A stretch of DNA of 64,000 nucleotides from the NCBI GenBank assembly GCA_963810055.1, contig CAWEME010000020.1, positions 62,001 through 126,000 on the forward strand. The letters run 5' to 3'. Position 1 is the stretch's first letter. Each line of letters starts with the position of its first letter. The position numbers and the translations under genes are program-made. The notes under the pieces were generated by a model. That model saw only the letters and a list, made by a program, of their open reading frames with translations, searched no databases and was not told the origin of the DNA. Origin of the DNA: REEB95 sp963810055. Lineage in GTDB: Bacteria > Pseudomonadota > Alphaproteobacteria > ATCC43930 > CGMCC-115725. Of this stretch, positions 40,943 through 49,639 are shown piece after piece.

Positions 40943-41119
40943 TCAGCGGGCGAGCGCCTGGGAGATGGTGTTGAAGATGTTGACCAGCCCGGTCGAGACG
41001 CCATGCAGGCTGGTCGCGATCACCACGCCGATCATGGCGCAGATCAGAGTGTATTCCACCGCGGCGACGCCGCGTTCGTCGCGCAGCAATTGGCCGATCA
41101 TGCGATTGACGTCCGACAT
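40943..41119 (-). CDS. flp: Flp/Fap-type type IVb pilin
   Basis: A 58-residue prepilin. The start at 41119 (MSDVNRMIGQLLRDERG) is preferred over 41131. The cleavage motif is RG-VAAVEYTLI, with the Glu at +5 and Tyr at +6 needed for CpaA-type processing. The hydrophobic helix AAVEYTLICAMIGVVIATSL follows, then a short amphipathic end. It forms the shaft of Tad/Flp pili assembled by the locus to the right. It is transcribed opposite to tadD/cpaB-F. The gap 41120-41378 (259 bp) shows AT-rich promoter-like DNA and no other feature. Confidence 0.92.
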   Translation of the reverse strand: MSDVNRMIGQLLRDERGVAAVEYTLICAMIGVVIATSLHGVSTGLVNIFNTISQALAR

Positions 41120-41378
41120 GCGTCTCTCCAACGGAATTCCGCGAATAGCGGTTAAGCCACGGTAAGGCCGTTATGCGAAAACTCAAAACAATATCGTCTA
41201 AAATTTTCTGGGTATTCGCGCGAAATCATTTCGAAACGTCGGAATCATTGACACCGGGTTAACAACTGCTTGCGGCGTTTGGCGAAATCGCAGACCCGCC
41301 CGCCGCCTTCAGCCTTGCTTAACCACAATGGGCGACACTGGCCGCCGTTAGGTTCTCCAATGGCGAGGGGATTCGACG

Positions 41379-42416
41379 GTGTTTCGGCAATTGCAATGCA
41401 ACGGCATGGAGCGGAATTTCGGTTCCGCCGCGTGGATCGCGGCGCGGCTGCTGCCGCTTTTCGCCGCCTGCGCCCTGGCACTGTCGGGTTGCGCCCATGC
41501 CCCCAAGACCGATCAAGCGTCGGCTGCCGCCTTGGCCGCCGAGCAAGCCAAGCCGCCGATGCAGCGCGGCGCGGAAGCGGAGGCGCGCGGCGATTACGCC
41601 GCCGCCGCCGGATTCTACCGCAAGGCGCACGAATCCGATCCCGCCGCGCTCGACCCGCTCTACCATCTCGGCGCGGCGCAAGTGGCGGGCCGCGATTACA
41701 CCGGCGCCTACGAGACCTATCACCAGATCCAGACCCTGGCCGCCGACGATCCCGAGGCGGCGTTCCGGCTCGGCGAATTGATGCTGATGCGCGGATCGCC
41801 CCAGGCGGCGCTCGACCAATTCGACATCGCGCTCCGGACCCGCAAGGTCGACCCCTCGCTCTACAGCGCGATCGGCGTCGCCTACAGCATGATGGGCAAA
41901 TACGACAAGGCGATCGGCGACTACCGGCTCGGGCTGAAAATCGCGCCCGATCACATGGGGCTCCGGAACAATCTGGGCCTGGCCCAGTTCCTGGCCGGCG
42001 ATTACGCCGGCGCGGTCAAGACGCTGTCCGATCTGGTGGCGCTGCCCAACGCCAAGCCGCGCTACCGGCAGAATCTCGCCTTCATCTACGCGGTCCACGG
42101 CGATTACGAGCAGGCGCGCGACGTGGCGGGGCACGACGTCGACCTGGCCTCGCTCAAGAGCGACCTCGATCTCTACCGCAACGGCCAGAAAACCAACCAA
42201 CAGGGCGGCGAGAGCGAGGCCATTAACCAAGAATTGATGGGCATCCATTTCGCCGGCAAGCCGGCGACCGCCCAGGCCGCCCAGGCCGCTCCAGCTGCCG
42301 CCGCCGGCGCGCAGACCAGTGAAATTGGACCCAGTGAAATCGGACCCAGCCAAATCGAGCCCGGCAAGACCGAGCCCGGCCAGGCCGAATCCGGCCAAGC
42401 CGACACCTCTCGCTAG
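41379..42416 (+). CDS. tadD: TadD-like TPR lipoprotein of the pilus locus
   Basis: A 345-residue protein. GTG at 41379 is favoured because GAGGGG lies nine bases upstream; ATG at 41406 lacks such a signal. A lipobox CALALSGC-AH indicates outer-membrane lipoprotein export. Tetratricopeptide repeats fill about residues 60-260 (AEAEARGDYAAAAGFYRKAHESDPAALDPLYHLG and others). The tail is low-complexity, with EIGPSEIGPSQIEPGKTEPGQAESGQ repeats. TadD-type proteins help secretin assembly at the outer membrane. Confidence 0.85.
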   Translation: MFRQLQCNGMERNFGSAAWIAARLLPLFAACALALSGCAHAPKTDQASAAALAAEQAKPPMQRGAEAEARGDYAAAAGFYRKAHESDPAALDPLYHLGAAQVAGRDYTGAYETYHQIQTLAADDPEAAFRLGELMLMRGSPQAALDQFDIALRTRKVDPSLYSAIGVAYSMMGKYDKAIGDYRLGLKIAPDHMGLRNNLGLAQFLAGDYAGAVKTLSDLVALPNAKPRYRQNLAFIYAVHGDYEQARDVAGHDVDLASLKSDLDLYRNGQKTNQQGGESEAINQELMGIHFAGKPATAQAAQAAPAAAAGAQTSEIGPSEIGPSQIEPGKTEPGQAESGQADTSR

Positions 42417-42439
42417 GTCTCGGCCGCCAGGCCCTTGCC

Positions 42440-42460
42440 GCCCGGCCCCCGGGGCCGGGC
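42440..42460. terminator. GC hairpin after tadD
   Basis: GCCCGGCCC/GGGCCGGGC, a 9-bp perfect stem with a 3-nt loop, 24 bp past the tadD stop. No T-run follows, so intrinsic termination is uncertain; it may only attenuate read-through to cpaB. Confidence 0.4.
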
Positions 42461-42620
42461 CCAGCCCGAAAAACCCTGATTTATCCGAGTTTTCATCGGC
42501 TATTAACCAGAGTCGGCCAATATCACCACCGGTTCGTTCTGCATGCAGGCGAGTGATCCGCGCCGGAAAAGACGGCGCGGGGCGGCTTGCCTGAGAGGAT
42601 CGGAGAGGGTTTAGAGCGCG

Positions 42621-43586
42621 ATGTTCGCCACCATTCCGCCACGCCGGTTGATCCTGCTTGCCGCAGCGATGGCCTTGTCGCTCGTCACGGCGCTGGTCGT
42701 GCGCGGCTGGGTCGAAACCGTGCGCCGCGAGGCGACGCCGGCCGCCGTCGTGCAGACGGTCAAGCCGCCGACGATGATCCTGGTCGCGGCCAAGGCGCTG
42801 CCCGCCGGTCACTTCATCAAGGCCGAGGATTTGAAGTGGCAGAGCTGGCCGGACGACAACATGGCCTCGAGCTATCTCGCCCAGGGCGCGGTCACCACCG
42901 ACGCCATCGTCGGTTCGGTCGTGCGCAACGGCATATCCATCGGCGAGCCGATCACCGACACGCGCATCGTCAAGAAGGGCGAGCGGGGATTCCTGGCGGC
43001 GATCGTGACGCCGGGCTTCCGCGCCATCACCGTCACCATGGTTTCGAATGCCGGGCTTTCCGGCCTCGCCATGCCCGGCGACCGGGTCGACGTGCTGCTT
43101 ACCATGAGCGTGCCGAGCACCAACAAGGACGCGCCCGAGCGCAAATTCACCGAGACTGTGATGCAGGACGTCCGCGTCCTAGCGATCGACCAGAAGATGG
43201 ACGACCAGTCGAATGACGGCGTGCTGGCGCACTCCGCCACCCTGGAAGTCACGCCGAAGCAGGCCGAGACCGTGACGCTGTTGCAGGAGCTGGGCAAGAT
43301 GTCGATGACCCTGCGCAGCGTGGGCAGCGCCGAGAACGATGCCGAGAATCATGCGCCGACCGTCACCGCGGAAAGCGATCTGACCGCGTTGCTGGGATTG
43401 CGCGCGCCGGCGAAAGCCGCGAGCGCCGGTCAGGCCTCCGACCGGATCGAAGTGGTGCGCGGCACGCAACGCAGCGTCGTCGACGTCTCCGGCCACGTCA
43501 TCCAGCAGGACGATGCCGCGCCGGCTTCGGTCGGAACCGCGGATAAGAAGGCCATCCAGGCCGCGCAGCCGGTGAAGAAACAATGA
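42621..43586 (+). CDS. cpaB: Flp pilus assembly protein CpaB (RcpC)
   Basis: A 321-residue periplasmic protein with an N-terminal membrane anchor (RRLILLAAAMALSLVTALVVRGW). The SAF domain follows: MILVAAKALPAGHFIKAEDLKWQSWPDDN. The RcpC-type domain contains RAITVTMVSNAGLSGLAMPGDRVDVLLTM, and the core ends with TLEVTPKQAETVTLLQELGKMSMTLRS. It works with the CpaC secretin in the outer-membrane pilus channel. The stop overlaps the cpaC ATG as ATGA. Confidence 0.93.
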   Translation: MFATIPPRRLILLAAAMALSLVTALVVRGWVETVRREATPAAVVQTVKPPTMILVAAKALPAGHFIKAEDLKWQSWPDDNMASSYLAQGAVTTDAIVGSVVRNGISIGEPITDTRIVKKGERGFLAAIVTPGFRAITVTMVSNAGLSGLAMPGDRVDVLLTMSVPSTNKDAPERKFTETVMQDVRVLAIDQKMDDQSNDGVLAHSATLEVTPKQAETVTLLQELGKMSMTLRSVGSAENDAENHAPTVTAESDLTALLGLRAPAKAASAGQASDRIEVVRGTQRSVVDVSGHVIQQDDAAPASVGTADKKAIQAAQPVKKQ

Positions 43587-45175
43587 TCCGCGTCCCCGCC
43601 CTCTTCCGCCTCTTCACCCACGCGCTCGCGCTGATTCTGGCCGTGAGCCTGACGGCGGCGCCTTTGCGCGTCTATGCCGCGCCGACGGTGATCTCGTCCA
43701 ACGGCGAAATCCTGTCGGTCGGCATCAGCAAGGGCATCGTGTTGCGGCTCGACCGCCCGGCCAGCAACGTCTTCGTCGCCGACCCCGCGGTGGCCGACAT
43801 CCAGGTCAAGTCGCCGACCATCATCTATCTGGTCGGCAAGGCGGTTGGTTCGACCACGCTGTTCGCGCTCGACAAGCAGGACCAGGTGCTCCTGAACAGC
43901 CGCGTCGAGGTGCATGCCGACACCGACGGACTGCAGAGCGCGATCAATCAGCTGGTGCCGAACAGCGGCATCAAGGTGAAGTCGGTCAGCGATTCGGTGG
44001 TGCTCGAAGGCTCGCTCAAATCCGCCTCCGAGGGCGACGACATCAAGCAGCTCGCGGCGCGTTACGTGCCGGACGCCAAGCAACTCGTCAACCAGATGCA
44101 GCTCGACGCGCCCAACCAGATCAACCTGCATGTCCGCATCGCCGAAGTGTCACGCACCGTCGAGAAGCAGTTCGGCATCGATTGGCAGAGCGCCTTCAAC
44201 AACGGCACCATCGCCTTCGGCTTGGCCACGTCCGGCGTGAGCACCGTGGGCACTACCGCCGCCACCCAGTTTCTCGGCACCACTAGCTCCGGCTCAGTCG
44301 TTCCGACTCTCCCGGGCAGCAGCGGCGCGGCTGGTTTCAACACCGGGGCGACCGCCATCCAGGGCGGCGGCTCGGTCAACAACCTCTTCGCCGGACACAC
44401 GGGCGAGCGCAGCAGCGTTTCGTCGCTGATCAGCGCGCTGGAGAACCAGGGCCTCATCAACATCCTGGCCGAACCCAACCTGACCGCGGTTTCGGGCCAG
44501 AAGGCGAGCTTCCTCGCTGGCGGCGAGTTCCCGGTGCCGGTGCCGCAATCGGGCACCGGCGGCAGCGCCGTCGTCACCATCGACTACAAGCAGTTCGGCG
44601 TGGGCCTGACCTTCATCGGGACCATCCTCAACGGCAACCGCATCAGCCTGCATGTCGAGCCCGAGGTGAGCCAGATCGACACCTCGACCGAGATCCAGGT
44701 CGCCGGCGTCACCGTGCCCGGTCTTTCGACCCGGCGCGCCGAGACCACGGTCGAGCTCGCCAGCGGCCAGACCTTCGCCATCGGCGGGCTGATGCAGAAC
44801 AACACCACGCAGAACATCAGCAAGTTCCCGTGGCTCGGCGATTTGCCGATCCTGGGTCAGCTGTTCCGCTCGGAAGCCTTCCAGCGCAACGAGACCGAGC
44901 TGGTGATCCTGGTCACGCCCTATATCGTGCGGCCGGTGTCGAACGAGCAGATGGCGATGCCGACCGACGGCATGACCACGCCGACCGATTTCGACATGAT
45001 CACGAACAGCCACCTGATGGGATCCGATTACAAGAGTCAGCCGGCCCAGGCGGACCCGGCCAATCCGGCAAATCCTGCTTCGCGGCCGGTGTCGCAATCC
45101 ACCCAGCCCGTGACCTTGCCCGACGGGCGCAAGGCGGCCGAACCGCTCAACCAAGTCGGCTTCGAGATCGATTGA
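43583..45175 (+). CDS. cpaC: Type II/III secretion-like secretin CpaC (RcpA)
   Basis: A 530-residue outer-membrane channel for the Flp pilus. The signal peptide ends near VYA-A. The N-terminal BON-like and secretin N domains span about 30-170 (GIVLRLDRPASNVFVADPAVADIQVKSPTIIYLVGKAVGSTTLFALD). The secretin domain includes SLISALENQGLINILAEPNLTAVSGQKASFLAGGEFPVPVPQ and TVELASGQTFAIGGLMQNN, and ends FLGDLPILGQLFRS-like (WLGDLPILGQLFRSEAFQRNETELVILVTPYIV). The C-terminal 60 residues are an Ala/Pro-rich tail. Confidence 0.95.
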   Translation: MIRVPALFRLFTHALALILAVSLTAAPLRVYAAPTVISSNGEILSVGISKGIVLRLDRPASNVFVADPAVADIQVKSPTIIYLVGKAVGSTTLFALDKQDQVLLNSRVEVHADTDGLQSAINQLVPNSGIKVKSVSDSVVLEGSLKSASEGDDIKQLAARYVPDAKQLVNQMQLDAPNQINLHVRIAEVSRTVEKQFGIDWQSAFNNGTIAFGLATSGVSTVGTTAATQFLGTTSSGSVVPTLPGSSGAAGFNTGATAIQGGGSVNNLFAGHTGERSSVSSLISALENQGLINILAEPNLTAVSGQKASFLAGGEFPVPVPQSGTGGSAVVTIDYKQFGVGLTFIGTILNGNRISLHVEPEVSQIDTSTEIQVAGVTVPGLSTRRAETTVELASGQTFAIGGLMQNNTTQNISKFPWLGDLPILGQLFRSEAFQRNETELVILVTPYIVRPVSNEQMAMPTDGMTTPTDFDMITNSHLMGSDYKSQPAQADPANPANPASRPVSQSTQPVTLPDGRKAAEPLNQVGFEID

Positions 45176-45186
45176 GGAGAGCAGCC

Positions 45187-45918
45187 ATGGGCCACGCCTT
45201 TTCCCTGAATACCTATCTCCGCTCGCGCACCTGCTGGGCGCTCCTGGCCGCCATGCTGGTGGCGCTGCTTTTGCCCGGCTGCTCCAACCAGCCCGACGCG
45301 ATGAACGATCCGCCCAAGGCGATTGCGGTCAAGCCGGTGCTGGCGACGCACCCGGTTTATTTCGACAACGGTTCGGCGGTGTTGAGCCCGGCCGAGATCG
45401 ACGGGTTGCGCGCCTTCCTCGGCGAAGGCCGGGTCACCAAGATCGATTCCATCACCATCCAGGCCGGCGACAGCCCGCTGGGAGCCGCGCGGGCCTCGCG
45501 GGTGAGCGACGCGTTGAGCAATCTCGGCTACACCCATGTGGTGGCGCCGTCGAGCCAGCCCGGCGACGATGCGGTCGCGGTGGTGGTGAAACGCCTGGCC
45601 GCCTTGCCGCCCACCTGCCCCGATTGGGCGCAGATCGGCCAATACGACCCCGATAATCTGCCGATGAAGAATCTCGGCTGCGCCAACGCCACCAATCTCT
45701 ATCTCATGGTGGCCGATCCGCGCGACCTGGTTTCCGGGCGCCTCCTCGGCCCGGCCGACGGCGCGGAAGCCGTGCGCACGATCGAGAATTACCGCTCGGG
45801 CAAGCTCGACAGCCTGTCCTGGGGCCCCGGCGAGGGTTCGGGCGGCGGGTCTTCGGGCGGCTCTTCCGGCGGCTCTTCTTCCAGCGGCTCTTCAAGCGGT
45901 GGCAGCGGTGGACAGTAA
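45187..45918 (+). CDS. cpaD: Pilus-locus lipoprotein CpaD
   Basis: A 243-residue outer-membrane lipoprotein; a start at 45187 (MGHAFSLNTYLRSRTCW) has GAGGAGAGCAGCC upstream. The lipobox is VALLLPGC-SN. The conserved CpaD core reads HPVYFDNGSAVLSPAEIDGLRAFLGEGRVTKIDSITIQAG, PTCPDWAQIGQYDPDNLPMKNLGCANATNLYLMVADPRDLV. The C-terminal 27 residues are only Gly and Ser with a final Gln. The 3' end overlaps cpaE by 20 bp in another frame. Confidence 0.92.
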   Translation: MGHAFSLNTYLRSRTCWALLAAMLVALLLPGCSNQPDAMNDPPKAIAVKPVLATHPVYFDNGSAVLSPAEIDGLRAFLGEGRVTKIDSITIQAGDSPLGAARASRVSDALSNLGYTHVVAPSSQPGDDAVAVVVKRLAALPPTCPDWAQIGQYDPDNLPMKNLGCANATNLYLMVADPRDLVSGRLLGPADGAEAVRTIENYRSGKLDSLSWGPGEGSGGGSSGGSSGGSSSSGSSSGGSGGQ

Positions 45919-47185
45919 TACCGATACCGAAGCCGGATTGCCGGCGGGCCCGCGCCTGCTGGCCTGCGTCATCGACCCCGAGAACGGGCAGGTGGCGCGC
46001 GACCTGGCCGCGGCCCAGGGCTGGCGCAACCCCGTCATCCTCGACGGCGGCGTGGCCGCGGCGCACAACTACATCGAGAAATCGCCGCCGCCCACCCTGC
46101 TGATCGTCGACATCGACGACGTCGAGGATCCGGTGCAAAGCCTCGCCGCCTTGGCCGAGTTCTGCCCGCCGGACATGGGCGTCATCGCCATCGGCAGCCG
46201 GAACGAGTTGACGCTCTACCGCGCGCTGATCGATCTCGGCGTCACCGATTACGTGACCAAGCCGATCACGCTGGCGATGCTGGAGAATTCGCTGCGCGCC
46301 GAGAAGCGCCCGAATGCCGGCATGGCGCCGCACAACCAGGCCCAGATCGTCGCCTTCATGGGCGCGCGCGGCGGCGTGGGCACGACCACGGTCGCGGGCT
46401 CGGTCGCCTGGGCGCTGGCGCATGTCTACCAGAAGCGCGTGGCGCTGCTGGATTTCGACATGCATTTCGGCAATCTGGCGCTGTCCTTCGACCTCATTCC
46501 CGCGCCGGGCATGCGCGAGGCGCTCGAGTATCCGGCGCGCATCGACAGCCGGCTGTTGAACGCGGCAATGCTGCAGGAAAGCCCGCGGCTCAAGGTGCTG
46601 GCCGCCGAGGAGCCGATGGTCGACGAGATTCATGTCGCGTCGGGCGCGGTCGACGCCATGCTCAACGTGCTGCGCGGCGACAACGATTTCATCATCGTCG
46701 ACCTGCCCCGCCATCTCGGCGAGGAAATCCGCCGCATGCTGACGCTTTCCGGCACCATCGGCATCGTCACCGATCTGTCGCTCGCCTCGGCGCGCGACAC
46801 GCTGCGGCTGGCGGATTTCGCCAAGACGCTGACCCCCGCCGCGCGCCATCTGGTCGTCGCCAACAATGTCGGCGCCAAGCACCGCGGCGAGATCGCCAAG
46901 GGCGAATTCGAGCGCGTCACCGCCATCCACCTCGATTACGCCGTGCCGTTCGAGCCCAGCGCGGCGCTCACCACCTCCTCGACCGGCAACGTGCTGACCT
47001 CGGCGTTGCGCCACACCAAGGCGGCCGCGGCCTTGCGCGACGTCGCCATGCGGCTGGCCGGCTACGAGCAGAAACCCGTCAAGAAAAGCCTGCTGTCCGG
47101 GCTTGCCAAGCTGCCGTTGCCGAAATTGGGCGGCGGTCTCTCCGCAAGCGCGTTGATGCCGAGCTTCTTGAAGCGGAGCGCCTGA
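45899..47185 (+). CDS. cpaE: Pilus assembly ATPase-like protein CpaE (TadZ)
   Basis: A 428-residue cytoplasmic protein that places the pilus machine at the cell pole. The start is GTG at 45899 (or GTG at 45908), within the end of cpaD. An N-terminal receiver-like domain (ACVIDPENGQVARDLAAAQGW...TLLIVDIDDVEDPV...DYVTKPITLAML) is followed by a MinD/ParA-type ATPase. The Walker A is degenerate/deviant, GARGGVGTTTVAGSVAWALA, and ALLDFDMHFGNLALSF and FIIVDLPRHLGEE follow. The C terminus is basic. Confidence 0.93.
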   Translation: MAAVDSNTDTEAGLPAGPRLLACVIDPENGQVARDLAAAQGWRNPVILDGGVAAAHNYIEKSPPPTLLIVDIDDVEDPVQSLAALAEFCPPDMGVIAIGSRNELTLYRALIDLGVTDYVTKPITLAMLENSLRAEKRPNAGMAPHNQAQIVAFMGARGGVGTTTVAGSVAWALAHVYQKRVALLDFDMHFGNLALSFDLIPAPGMREALEYPARIDSRLLNAAMLQESPRLKVLAAEEPMVDEIHVASGAVDAMLNVLRGDNDFIIVDLPRHLGEEIRRMLTLSGTIGIVTDLSLASARDTLRLADFAKTLTPAARHLVVANNVGAKHRGEIAKGEFERVTAIHLDYAVPFEPSAALTTSSTGNVLTSALRHTKAAAALRDVAMRLAGYEQKPVKKSLLSGLAKLPLPKLGGGLSASALMPSFLKRSA

Positions 47186-47186
47186 C

Positions 47187-48662
47187 ATGTTCGGCCGCCG
47201 CGGCGTCAACGAGGATGGGCTTAATCCGCGTCCGCGCCTCCCCGAAATCCGCCCGAGCCTGCCCGAACCGCCGAAGCCCCAGGCGCCGGCGCCCCAGGCC
47301 GCGCCCGCGCCCGAGCCCCATCCCGCCCCGGCGCCCGACGAGCTGAGGCAAGCCAGCAACGTCATTCCGGTGGCGGCGGCGATCCCGCGCACCGTGCCGC
47401 TGCGCAGCAACGTCAACGAGGCCGCGCCGAGGATCTATCCGCTCGTCCTCCAGCGCATCGACACCGAGGTCGCCGCCAAACTGCAGCGCGACGAGCTGGC
47501 GCGCCAGCTCGCGGACATGGTGAGCGAGATCGTCATCGAGCAGCGCATCCAGTTGAACCAGTCGGAGCAGCGCCAGCTCGTCATCGTGCTGCTGGACGAC
47601 ATGCTCGGATTGGGGCCGTTGGAGCCGCTTCTGGCCGACGAAACCATCACCGACATCATGGTCAACGGCGCCAAGCAGGTTTACGTCGAACGCCGCGGCA
47701 AATTGGAATTGACCGGCATCGCCTTCCGCGACAACGCGCACGTCATGTCGATCGCGACGCGCATTGTCACCCAGGTAGGCCGCCGGATCGACGAATCGAC
47801 GCCTTTGGTCGACGCGCGCCTGCAGGACGGCAGCCGCGTCAACATCATCACCCCTCCCTTGGCCTTGGACGGCCCGACCATCTCGATCCGCAAATTCTCC
47901 AAGAAGGGCATCACGCTCGACGTCATGTCGCGGCAGAAGAACATCTCGGCCGCGATGGGAACCGTGCTGAAGATCGCATCGCGCTCGCGCCTCAACATCC
48001 TCATCTCCGGCGGCACCGGCTCGGGCAAGACCACGCTGTTGAACGCCATGTCGCAGATGATCGACCCGGGCGAGCGCATCGTCACCATCGAAGACGCGGC
48101 CGAGTTGCAGCTGCAACAGCCGCACGTGGTGCGGCTGGAAACCCGGCCCGCCAACCTCGAGGGCAAGGGCGAGATTTCGATCCGCGACCTGGTCAAGAAC
48201 GCGCTGCGCATGCGCCCCGACCGCATCATCCTGGGCGAGGTCCGCGGCGCCGAGGCGATGGACATGCTGCAAGCCATGAACACCGGCCATGACGGCTCGC
48301 TCTCGACCATCCACGCCAACCGGCCGCGCGAGGCGCTGACCCGGCTCGAGAACATGGTCGGCATGGCGGGCGTCAATCTGCCGTCGCGCGCCATCCGCCA
48401 GCAGATCGCCGCCGCCATCAACCTGATCGTCCAGATCAGCCGCATGCGCGACGGCATCCGCCGCGTCGTCTCGGTCACCGAAATCATCGGCATGGAAGGC
48501 GACGTCATCACGACGCAGGATCTGTTCACCTATCAGTACGAGGGCCAGCTCAACGACGGCTCGCTCAAGGGCAGCTTCGTGTCGAGCGGCTTGCGGCCGC
48601 ACTTCATGACGCCTGCCGAGTATTTCGGGTTGGATCGCGCGCTGCTCGAAGCGGTCGGGTAG
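47187..48662 (+). CDS. cpaF: Pilus secretion ATPase CpaF (TadA)
   Basis: A 491-residue hexameric ATPase driving pilus extension. The first 70 residues are a Pro-rich linker (PRLPEIRPSLPEPPKPQAPAPQAAPAPEPHPAPAP). The core shows LGLGPLEPLLADETITDIMVNGAKQVYVERRGKLE, Walker A LISGGTGSGKTTLLNAM (around residue 275), IVTIEDAAELQLQQPHVVRLETRP, RPDRIILGEVRGAEAMDMLQAMNTGHDGSLSTIHANRPREALTRLE with the His boxes, and an end of EYFGLDRALLEAVG. It starts two bases from the cpaE stop. Confidence 0.96.
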   Translation: MFGRRGVNEDGLNPRPRLPEIRPSLPEPPKPQAPAPQAAPAPEPHPAPAPDELRQASNVIPVAAAIPRTVPLRSNVNEAAPRIYPLVLQRIDTEVAAKLQRDELARQLADMVSEIVIEQRIQLNQSEQRQLVIVLLDDMLGLGPLEPLLADETITDIMVNGAKQVYVERRGKLELTGIAFRDNAHVMSIATRIVTQVGRRIDESTPLVDARLQDGSRVNIITPPLALDGPTISIRKFSKKGITLDVMSRQKNISAAMGTVLKIASRSRLNILISGGTGSGKTTLLNAMSQMIDPGERIVTIEDAAELQLQQPHVVRLETRPANLEGKGEISIRDLVKNALRMRPDRIILGEVRGAEAMDMLQAMNTGHDGSLSTIHANRPREALTRLENMVGMAGVNLPSRAIRQQIAAAINLIVQISRMRDGIRRVVSVTEIIGMEGDVITTQDLFTYQYEGQLNDGSLKGSFVSSGLRPHFMTPAEYFGLDRALLEAVG

Positions 48663-48667
48663 GCGTC

Positions 48668-49639
48668 ATGGTCGCGGTCGTCTATCTCTTCCTCATCTTC
48701 GTCCTGACGCTGGGGGTTTTGACCGCCGGCTGGCTCGGAATGGTGGGATTCGACCAGCGCCGGCCGCTGGTCAAGCGCGCGCAAAAGGCCCGCGACCACT
48801 TCATCGGCAAGCCCGAAGAGGCGGCGGCGCTGACGCTGAAGCGCGAGGACGAGAAGTCGAAGCTCGACGAGCTGGTGAGCCACTTCCTGCCCAACACCGA
48901 GCATTGGCGGAAGATGATCGCGCGCACCGGCACCAATTTGACGCTCGGCAAGCTGGCGATCTGCGCCGTGATCTTCGCCGTCGCCTTGGGACTGGGGCTT
49001 TGGGAGATCGGCGTGTCGATCGTCATCGCCTTGCCGGCGGCGATCGCCGCCGGCTTGTGGATGCCGCGTTTCGTCGTCAACTATCTCGTCAACCGGCGCG
49101 TGACCAAGTTCATCAGCGTCTTTCCCGACGCGGTGGGATTGATGGTGCGGGGATTGCGCGCGGGCCTGCCCGTGACCGAGACCATCATCGGCGTGACCCG
49201 CGAGATCGGCGAGCCGGTCGGCACCGAGTTCCGCCGCATCGCCGACCATATCCAATTGGGCAAGCCGCTCGAGGACGCGCTGTGGGAGACCGCCGAGCGC
49301 ATCGACATGCCCGAATTCACCTTCATGGCGATCGCGTTCTCGATCCAGCGCGAGACCGGCGGCAATCTGGCCGAGACGCTCGACAACCTCGACCAGATCC
49401 TACGCCGGCGCCGCCAGCTTCACCTCAAGGTGAAGACCTATTCCGCCGAGGCGAAGGCCTCGGCCACGATCATCGGCGCATTGCCCTTCGTGGTGGCGAG
49501 CATCCTGGCGGCGGTCGATTTCGACTACATCAAGATCCTGTTCACCACCGAGATGGGCCACGTGTTCCTGAGCTCCGCCATCCTGTGCCTCGCGATCGGC
49601 GTCGGCGCCATGGTCAAGATGGGCAGGTTCGAGATATGA
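48668..49639 (+). CDS. tadB: Pilus inner-membrane platform protein TadB
   Basis: A 323-residue type II secretion F-domain protein. Helices lie at the N terminus (YLFLIFVLTLGVLTAGWLGM), near 95-130, and at the C terminus (IIGALPFVVASILAAVDF, HVFLSSAILCLAIGVGAMV). The GspF-like cytoplasmic domain contains FPDAVGLMVRGLRAGLPVTETIIGVTREIGEPVGTEFRRIADHIQLGKPLEDALWETAERIDMPEFTFMAIAFSIQRETGGNLAETLDNL. It starts five bases after cpaF. The stop overlaps tadC as ATGA. Confidence 0.94.
   Translation: MVAVVYLFLIFVLTLGVLTAGWLGMVGFDQRRPLVKRAQKARDHFIGKPEEAAALTLKREDEKSKLDELVSHFLPNTEHWRKMIARTGTNLTLGKLAICAVIFAVALGLGLWEIGVSIVIALPAAIAAGLWMPRFVVNYLVNRRVTKFISVFPDAVGLMVRGLRAGLPVTETIIGVTREIGEPVGTEFRRIADHIQLGKPLEDALWETAERIDMPEFTFMAIAFSIQRETGGNLAETLDNLDQILRRRRQLHLKVKTYSAEAKASATIIGALPFVVASILAAVDFDYIKILFTTEMGHVFLSSAILCLAIGVGAMVKMGRFEI

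Noticed and set aside
42440..42460. Strong intrinsic terminator after tadD
   Set aside because: Kept only at low confidence: the hairpin is strong but no T-run follows, so intrinsic termination is not proven.
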